Source: ZC4RG29 sp036381475
GTDB lineage: Bacteria > Bacteroidota > Bacteroidia > Cytophagales > Cyclobacteriaceae
DNA: 32,901 bases
Assembly: GCA_036381475.1 (NCBI GenBank)
Contig: DASVCT010000015.1
Location: 1-32,901, forward strand
Direction: 5' to 3'
The notes beneath the pieces were generated by a model. It saw only the letters and a program-made list of their open reading frames with translations, did not search any database and was not told the DNA's origin. Shown piece after piece: positions 25,615-32,901 of this stretch (position 1 is its first letter; the number at the start of each line of letters is the position of its first letter). The position numbers and the translations under genes are program-made.

Positions 25615-27114
25615 TCACGGAACTGAAAGTCGTTCGTCGCGATTAGCAGCTTCCCATGCCGTGTAGAATATACATTGCGCGCGCTTTGCCAACAAGTCAA
25701 ATTCGATCTTATCGACCTCATCGCTGGGCTTGTGATAATCTCTATGGAGCCCGTCAAAGTAAAAGATGATAGGCACCCCGTGTTTTGCAAAGTTCCAGTG
25801 GTCGGAACGGTAAAATAATCGCGTAGGGTGGTCGCGGTCGTTGTAAGTGTAGTCGAACGTCAGGTCGCAGTATTTGTTGTTGACCCATTCACTGAACCGG
25901 TTGAGCTCGGACGTCTTTTCTCCCGTGCCGATGATGTAGACATAGGGAGGGCTGTCCTCGTGGTCATCGTCCCTCCGCCCAATCATATCGATGTTCAGGT
26001 CGAGTACCGTGTTTTCCATAGGAATCACCGGGTTCGCGGAATAATACGATGAACCGAGAAGTCCTTTCTCTTCGCCGGTAAAGGTCATAAACAAAATACT
26101 CCGGCGGGGACCCCTGCCGTCCCGCTTGGCATCCGAGAATGCCTGGGCAAGTTGCATTACGGCAGCTGTACCCGACGCGTCGTCATCGGCGCCGTTGTTA
26201 ATCGTGTCCCCACGGTGCCCTTCGCTGATTCCGATGTGATCGTAGTGTGCCGAGATGACAACCACTTCTTCCGCGAGGTCTGAGCCTTCAAGCAAGCCCA
26301 AAACGTTTTCGGTGGGAATTGTGGTGACCTTCATTTCGGTTCGGTAAGTAACCTTGGAGGGTCGAATGGCCGACAACGGTTTTTTCGCCGGGTCTTGTCC
26401 GGCGACAGCTTTCAACTTTTCAGGCGCCACACCCATGAGGGTACTCACGATGGAGGGCGCGATCACAAAAGAGCCGGCGTTTGGTGCATACACGCTAGGC
26501 TTTTCGAGGGAAGGCCTGTCGCCATACTGGGCTGCACGTTCCCTGAAAGCGAGGTCATCGAAAGTTCTTTCGCTGTCAACGCTCCAAATAAAAATCATTT
26601 TCGCTCCATATTGGCGGGCCCTGCTGACCTCGGGAAGGTTGTACAGCCGGCCATCCGGGATCCGGATAAGGACGGCCTTATCCGTTACATCGATTGTGCT
26701 GAAATCCTCCTCCCGTCCGTAGCCTGCATACACAAGTGGAAGCGTAACTTCTCCTCCCGAGTCGGCTTTACCGAAATACACGACCTTTCCGGTATGTTCA
26801 AAAACCTTTCCCCCGGCTTTCACATAGATGTCGCCCGGTTCCGATTGGTAAAGCTCCAGCGTTTGAAAATACCCGTCCTTAGCCGGGCCTTTCAACCCGA
26901 TTTTCTCAAAATGGGCACGGATAAATTCCGCGGCCTTGTACTGACCGCGGGTTCCGGTCTCCCTCCCTTCAAGGGAATCCGAAGCCAGCACGGCGACAAA
27001 TTCGCGAAGACGTTCGGGGGTGATCCGTCCGGCGTAGCTTTCTACGCCTGTGCTGTCTGGAATTGATAATGCAGCCCCGAGGGCAAGAGGAATACAAAAC
27101 AACAGGATTCGCAT
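25615..27114 (-). CDS. Secreted M28-family zinc aminopeptidase
   Basis: A 499-residue exported peptidase from ATG 27114, chosen because it opens the signal peptide MRILLFCIPLALGAALS; the frame extends upstream to 27207 but with no protein-like content. After a helical N-terminus (about 30-70) comes a PA-like insert (about 95-240), then the M28 catalytic domain (about 260-499). Zinc ligands and catalytic residues are His290 (SAHYDHIG), Asp311 (GADDDASG), the general base Glu348 and ligand Glu349 (FTGEEKGLLG), Asp376 (LNIDMIGR) and His461 (DYHKPSDE), so it should be active. It probably releases N-terminal amino acids in the periplasm or outside. The C-terminus shows no type IX sorting domain. 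It is divergent from gcvP. Confidence 0.92.
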   Translation of the reverse strand: MRILLFCIPLALGAALSIPDSTGVESYAGRITPERLREFVAVLASDSLEGRETGTRGQYKAAEFIRAHFEKIGLKGPAKDGYFQTLELYQSEPGDIYVKAGGKVFEHTGKVVYFGKADSGGEVTLPLVYAGYGREEDFSTIDVTDKAVLIRIPDGRLYNLPEVSRARQYGAKMIFIWSVDSERTFDDLAFRERAAQYGDRPSLEKPSVYAPNAGSFVIAPSIVSTLMGVAPEKLKAVAGQDPAKKPLSAIRPSKVTYRTEMKVTTIPTENVLGLLEGSDLAEEVVVISAHYDHIGISEGHRGDTINNGADDDASGTAAVMQLAQAFSDAKRDGRGPRRSILFMTFTGEEKGLLGSSYYSANPVIPMENTVLDLNIDMIGRRDDDHEDSPPYVYIIGTGEKTSELNRFSEWVNNKYCDLTFDYTYNDRDHPTRLFYRSDHWNFAKHGVPIIFYFDGLHRDYHKPSDEVDKIEFDLLAKRAQCIFYTAWEAANRDERLSVP

Positions 27115-27142
27115 ATGCTCAAGATAAAGCCAACAGAATAAA

Positions 27143-27157
27143 CGGAAGGAACTTCCG
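27143..27157. repeat. Short perfect inverted repeat in the peptidase/gcvP divergent region
   Basis: CGGAAG (27143-27148) and CTTCCG (27152-27157) flank GAA, a perfect 6-bp inverted repeat with a 3-base centre. It could be an operator or a hairpin in the peptidase leader. Confidence 0.4.
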
Positions 27158-27236
27158 GTTTCGCAAGATAGCATTCTTTTTTGACCAGCAGGGTCTGTCG
27201 CGAACACGCGGGATGTTCATTTTTCAGGGATGCTGC

Positions 27237-27244
27237 CAAAATTA
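27237..27244 (-). promoter_or_regulatory. Candidate -7 element for the M28 peptidase
   Basis: On the minus strand this reads TAATTTTG, an exact TAnnTTTG match, 122 bases before the ATG at 27114. The leader would be unusually long for this window. Confidence 0.3.
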
Positions 27245-27256
27245 CACGGACTCGGT

Positions 27257-27264
27257 TACCTTTG
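27257..27264 (+). promoter_or_regulatory. Candidate -7 element for gcvP
   Basis: TACCTTTG is an exact TAnnTTTG match ending 24 bases before the gcvP ATG at 27289, and it supports that start over in-frame TTG 27181. Confidence 0.5.
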
Positions 27265-27288
27265 TGGCCGGAAAAGGGGATACTTGAA

Positions 27289-30177
27289 ATGAACATCGAC
27301 TCTCAGGCCAATCGCGGATTTTCATCCCGTCATATCGGCCCGGACGCCGTACAGATTTCGGAAATGCTCAAAACGATCGGCGTGGGCTCGCTGGACGAAC
27401 TGATCGATCAGACGATACCGGACAACATCCGGTTGACACGACCGCTTGCGCTTCCCGACGCGCTTTCCGAAGCCGGCTTCATGGCGGCGTTCAGGAAGAT
27501 GATGGCCCGGAATCAGATTTTCAAATCCTACATAGGCACGGGCTACTACAACTGTTATACTCCGGCCGTGATCCGACGGAACATCCTGGAAAACCCGGGA
27601 TGGTACACGGCATACACACCCTACCAGGCAGAGATTTCACAGGGGAGACTCGAGGCGCTGATCAATTTTCAAACCGTGATCATCGATCTCACGGGTCTGC
27701 CACTAGCCAACGCATCACTCCTGGATGAGGCCACCGCTGCTGCCGAAGCCATGCACATGCTGTATGCCGCCCGCAAGGGCGACAAGGCACAAGCGCGTAG
27801 ATTTTTTGTCGACAGGAACACCTTTCCGCAAACCCTCGACGTCCTTCAAACACGTTCCATTCCGGCCGGCATTCAACTCCACGTAGGTGATATCGACACC
27901 CTGGATCTGTCCGACCCGGATCTGTACGGAGTGTGCCTCCAATATCCGGACAACAACGGCGCCATCCGCGATCATCAGGCGTTCATAGAGAAGGCACACG
28001 CCCACGGTGTAATGGTCGCTTTGGGCGTCGACCTTTTGGGTCTCGCGCTGATGAAATCGCCAGGCGCGATGGGTGCTGATGTAGTAGTGGGATCGGCACA
28101 ACGTTTTGGCGTACCAATGGGATACGGAGGTCCTCACGCCGCGTTTTTTGCGACCCGTGAAGAATTCAAGAGGCACATACCCGGACGAATTATCGGCGTC
28201 TCCGTCGACGCTACCGGCAAGCCCGGCTACCGAATGGCCCTTCAAACACGTGAACAGCACATACGCCGCGAGCGAGCTACATCGAACATATGTACGGCGC
28301 AGGTATTGCTTTCCGTAATGGCGGGAATGTACGCGGTTTATCATGGTCCGGAAGGTCTGAAGCGCATAGCCTCAGCGATACACGCGCTGACCGTAACGCT
28401 GGATCAGAAGTTGCGCAGCCTTGGCTTCGAACAACGTAACGAGCATTTCTTCGATACGTTGAAGGTGGCGGTTTCAAACGTTGAGACGATCAGATCGGAA
28501 GCGCTGAAACGCCGGATCAACTTCCGCTATTTTGCCGACGGGCATGTGGGGATTTCCCTGGATGAAACGACGACTGCATCAGATGTCGACGACATTGTTG
28601 CCGTGTTCACCGCATGCGCTCCGTCAGGAACAGTTGGGGGATCGTCCGACGGCCAGATGCGGTCATTGCCGGAATCGCTGAGAAGGAACGATGTCTTTCT
28701 CACACACCCGGTCTTCAACCGGTATCATTCCGAGCACGAGATGCTTCGCTATATCAAGCGCCTGGAGAATAAGGACCTGTCACTGGTTCATTCCATGATA
28801 CCGCTCGGATCGTGTACGATGAAACTGAATGCCACTACCGAGATGCTGCCCATCACCTGGCCGGAACTTGCTGACATCCATCCGTTTGTTCCCGTTGAAC
28901 AAGCGGCGGGCTACCAGGAAATGATTCGCAACCTGGAAGCCTGGCTTCGGGAAATCACAGGCTTTCCCGGGGTTAGCCTTCAGCCGAACAGCGGAGCCCA
29001 GGGAGAATTCACTGGGCTTATGGTGATCCGCGCATATCACCGATCGCGGGGCGATGAGCGTCGGACGATCGCACTGATACCTGCCTCGGCTCATGGTACG
29101 AATCCTGCCAGTGCCGTAATGGCCGGCATGCAGGTCGTGGTCGTAAAATCGGATGCCGAGGGTAAGGTGGACGTGGACGACCTTCGGCAAAAGGCCGAGG
29201 CGCACAAAGATGATCTGGCCTGCCTGATGATTACGTACCCATCGACGCACGGCGTGTTCGAGGAACGGATCGTCGAGATTTGCGAGATCATCCATGCACA
29301 CGGCGGAATGGTGTACATGGATGGTGCCAACATGAATGCGCAGGTCGGGCTCACATCGCCGGCGCGCATCGGCGCCGACGTGTGTCATCTGAACCTGCAT
29401 AAGACGTTCTGTATACCTCACGGCGGGGGCGGCCCGGGAATGGGGCCTGTTTGCGCGAGTGAGGCGCTGGCCCCCTTTCTGCCAGGTCACTCAGAAGTGC
29501 AAACAGGGGGTAGCTACGCGATTCATGCGGTGTCGGCAGCACCCTGGGGCAGCGCCAGCATACTGGCCATTTCGTATGCTTACATCGCAATGATGGGCGC
29601 CGAAGGGCTGACGCAGGCGACGCGGATAGCCATCCTGAACGCAAACTACATCAAGAGCCGGCTGGAAGGTCATTACAGCACCCTGTACGCGGGCACGAAA
29701 GGACGCTGCGCTCATGAGATGATCGTCGACTGCCGCGCCTTCAAGAAGGCGGGTATTGAAGTCGAGGACATCGCCAAACGTCTGATGGACTATGGGTTTC
29801 ATGCACCGACCGTTTCCTTCCCGGTGCCGGGCACGCTGATGATCGAACCTACCGAAAGCGAGACCAAAGAGGAACTTGATCGGTTCTGCGATGCGCTGAT
29901 TGAAATCCGCAACGAGATACGCGAAGTGGAGGAAGGCATTGCGGATCGGGAACGAAACGTCCTGAAGCACGCACCGCATACTGCGGCGGCGGTGACCGCC
30001 GATGAATGGAACATGCCGTACAGTCGCACCCGGGCAGCCTATCCGTTACCCTTTGTGGCCGAGAGCAAATTCTGGCCTCCGATAGGGCGCATTGATAACG
30101 CGTATGGCGACCGAAATCTGGTGTGCAGCTGTATACCGGTAGATGCGTACGATAAACCGAATCCGGTTGCAGTATAG
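27289..30177 (+). CDS. gcvP: Glycine dehydrogenase (decarboxylating), P protein
   Basis: Decarboxylates glycine and passes the aminomethyl group to lipoyl-GcvH. From ATG 27289 the product is 962 residues, near the 957 of E. coli GcvP; the frame is open to 27181 but the first 36 residues there are not family-like. It is the fused type: an N-terminal inactive half beginning FSSRHIGPD, containing YYNCYTPAVIRRNILENPGWYTAYTPYQAEISQGRLE, and a C-terminal active half. The PLP lysine is Lys705 in NLHKTFCIPHGGGGPGMGP. SQRFGVPMGYGGPHAAFFA and MIPLGSCTMKLNA are also typical. gcvH and lipA lie 3 kb upstream on the same strand, and a divergent peptidase gene lies between. Confidence 0.97.
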   Translation: MNIDSQANRGFSSRHIGPDAVQISEMLKTIGVGSLDELIDQTIPDNIRLTRPLALPDALSEAGFMAAFRKMMARNQIFKSYIGTGYYNCYTPAVIRRNILENPGWYTAYTPYQAEISQGRLEALINFQTVIIDLTGLPLANASLLDEATAAAEAMHMLYAARKGDKAQARRFFVDRNTFPQTLDVLQTRSIPAGIQLHVGDIDTLDLSDPDLYGVCLQYPDNNGAIRDHQAFIEKAHAHGVMVALGVDLLGLALMKSPGAMGADVVVGSAQRFGVPMGYGGPHAAFFATREEFKRHIPGRIIGVSVDATGKPGYRMALQTREQHIRRERATSNICTAQVLLSVMAGMYAVYHGPEGLKRIASAIHALTVTLDQKLRSLGFEQRNEHFFDTLKVAVSNVETIRSEALKRRINFRYFADGHVGISLDETTTASDVDDIVAVFTACAPSGTVGGSSDGQMRSLPESLRRNDVFLTHPVFNRYHSEHEMLRYIKRLENKDLSLVHSMIPLGSCTMKLNATTEMLPITWPELADIHPFVPVEQAAGYQEMIRNLEAWLREITGFPGVSLQPNSGAQGEFTGLMVIRAYHRSRGDERRTIALIPASAHGTNPASAVMAGMQVVVVKSDAEGKVDVDDLRQKAEAHKDDLACLMITYPSTHGVFEERIVEICEIIHAHGGMVYMDGANMNAQVGLTSPARIGADVCHLNLHKTFCIPHGGGGPGMGPVCASEALAPFLPGHSEVQTGGSYAIHAVSAAPWGSASILAISYAYIAMMGAEGLTQATRIAILNANYIKSRLEGHYSTLYAGTKGRCAHEMIVDCRAFKKAGIEVEDIAKRLMDYGFHAPTVSFPVPGTLMIEPTESETKEELDRFCDALIEIRNEIREVEEGIADRERNVLKHAPHTAAAVTADEWNMPYSRTRAAYPLPFVAESKFWPPIGRIDNAYGDRNLVCSCIPVDAYDKPNPVAV

Positions 30178-30225
30178 CTCCCCCTTTCGCTATCTTATCG
30201 TACTGGCAGCCCCCGTTATCCAACT

Positions 30226-31890
<1,665 letters not shown>

Positions 31891-32014
31891 CCAGCCCCGG
31901 GTTAGGGTCAAAGGGTTGGTCGCGCGCCACAGAAAATCTTTTTCAGGGTACATATTGCATTGGCGCGCAACGAGAAGACTTTCCCACAACCTCGGGGCGG
32001 CCCAACTTTAACCC

Positions 32015-32070
32015 GCCTGCCCGGCTAATGCCGTCAAAACATAAAGGTGTCGTTGGGCAGTCGGGCAGGC
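32015..32070. repeat. 9-bp inverted repeat upstream of the serine dehydratase gene
   Basis: GCCTGCCCG (32015-32023) and CGGGCAGGC (32062-32070) are perfect inverted copies around a 38-base centre, ending 22 bases before the ATG at 32093. The rest of the 229-base gap (31890-32014) holds no gene, no TAnnTTTG match and no other structure that I can see. Confidence 0.5.
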
Positions 32071-32092
32071 ACATTAACACAACGCAACCGTC

Positions 32093-32901
32093 ATGTCTTT
32101 CCTATTTGATTCGTTCAAGTCTTGGGACGTATACAGTCGCGAACGCAGCGTTCCCTTGCATGAGGTCGTCCTGGAATATGAACAAGAGCAAAAGGGCCAC
32201 GGACGGGAGGAGGTGCTTGCAACACTTGCCAGGGCCTGGCAGGTCATGCGCGAAGCGGTGGAGACCGGCTTGACACAGGATACCCGGTCGCGGTCGGGAA
32301 TGATTGACAACGGCGGCAAGAAGGTGCTGCACTCGGGCACCACGGTTTTAAGCCGTGAGTTCCAGGACCTCATTGCCCGTGCACTTGCGGCGAAGGAGGT
32401 GAACGCGTGCATGGGAAGAATTGTGGCGGCCCCGACGGCAGGCGCCAGCGGAATCATGCCGGGCGTAATGTACACCGTACAACGCATCCACAACATTCCG
32501 GACGACAAGATCATGGAAGGCATGCTCGTCTCGGCAGGTATCGGCCTGATCATCGAGCAGCGTGCGTCGCTTGCGGGTGCGGTGGGCGGATGTCAGGCTG
32601 AAACGGGCAGCGCTGCGGCCATGGCTTCCGGTGCTATCGCGTACATTTTAGACGGCGGCAGTGACATCGTCTTTAACGCCATAGGCACGACGCTACAATG
32701 TATGTTGGGCCTGGTCTGCGATCCCGTGGCGGGCCTGGTTGAAGTGCCATGCGTGGTGCGCAACGCGAGCGCGGCAGCCATTGCATTCGCCGCTGCCCAG
32801 ATCGCCCTCGCGCGTGTGGACAGCGTCATTCCCGTCGACGAAGTAGTTGACGCCATGGGTGAGATCGGCGCCAGCATGGAAGTGCGATACAAGGAGACGT
32901 C
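32093..32901 (+). CDS. sdaA: L-serine dehydratase, iron-sulfur type, alpha-subunit region (truncated by window end)
   Basis: Converts L-serine to pyruvate and ammonia using a [4Fe-4S] cluster. The frame is open from ATG 32093 (MSFLFDSFKSWDVYSRER) to the last base, giving 269 residues with the C-terminus missing. Family motifs are SRSGMIDNGGKK near residue 66, GRIVAAPTAGASGIMPG near 108, GAVGGCQAETGSA with a cluster cysteine near 164, and CDPVAGLVEVPC near 210 with two more conserved cysteines. It corresponds to the alpha chain; bacterial two-subunit enzymes have about 290 residues here, so little is missing. Whether a beta domain is fused or separate cannot be told. It starts after a region with a 9-bp inverted repeat and no recognised promoter. 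Confidence 0.94.
   Translation, partial: MSFLFDSFKSWDVYSRERSVPLHEVVLEYEQEQKGHGREEVLATLARAWQVMREAVETGLTQDTRSRSGMIDNGGKKVLHSGTTVLSREFQDLIARALAAKEVNACMGRIVAAPTAGASGIMPGVMYTVQRIHNIPDDKIMEGMLVSAGIGLIIEQRASLAGAVGGCQAETGSAAAMASGAIAYILDGGSDIVFNAIGTTLQCMLGLVCDPVAGLVEVPCVVRNASAAAIAFAAAQIALARVDSVIPVDEVVDAMGEIGASMEVRYKET

Noticed and set aside
25615..27114. Type IX secretion cargo
   Set aside because: The C-terminus ends soon after the catalytic His461 region with no sorting domain; export by Sec to the periplasm is more likely.

Overview
The window looks like chromosomal DNA from a member of the Bacteroidota, probably the Cytophagales. The evidence is a full-length SprA (the type IX secretion translocon found in this phylum), several DUF4292/DUF4837-type lipoproteins, the SDR-type threonine dehydrogenase known from Flavobacterium, frequent matches to the Bacteroidota -7 promoter element TAnnTTTG, very few Shine-Dalgarno sequences, and several TTG starts. 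Genus cannot be fixed from the sequence alone. No mobile element, CRISPR array, rRNA or tRNA is visible.

Layout. 1-2.1 kb: a small membrane protein faces (and overlaps tail to tail) a leftward pair, a small unknown protein followed by kbl. 2.1-3.0 kb: tdh, divergent from that pair. 3.1-5.3 kb: a crotonase (enoyl-CoA hydratase) coupled to a polysaccharide flippase. 5.4-13.6 kb: an envelope block made of a TPR protein, a DUF4292 lipoprotein, an EnvC-like protein with a degenerate LytM domain, tatA, gatA, an MltD-like lytic transglycosylase with two LysM domains, and a DUF4837 lipoprotein. 13.6-13.8 kb: G-rich tandem repeats. 13.9-24.5 kb: maeB, ruvA, sprA, gcvH. 24.6-30.2 kb: lipA, a leftward secreted M28 peptidase, and gcvP divergent from it. 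30.2-31.9 kb: an orphan membrane histidine kinase followed by a heptamer repeat. 32.1 kb to the end: the start of an iron-sulfur L-serine dehydratase, cut off by the window edge.

Two themes connect the genes. The first is amino-acid and one-carbon catabolism: Tdh and Kbl turn threonine into glycine plus acetyl-CoA, GcvP and GcvH (lipoylated with the help of LipA) oxidise glycine, SdaA turns serine into pyruvate, and MaeB makes pyruvate from malate. The second is cell-envelope building and secretion: flippase, amidase activator, transglycosylase, Tat, SprA and lipoproteins of unknown function.

The window is mainly housekeeping. I did not find a defence system or other clearly new system. The most unusual signals are short-period (7-9 and 17 bp) tandem repeats placed directly at the 3' ends of four genes, two of which take their stop codons from the repeat; the small unknown gene paired with kbl; a set of near-uniform -7 promoter elements, one of which changes the likely start of sprA; and the three overlapping envelope genes of partly unknown function.
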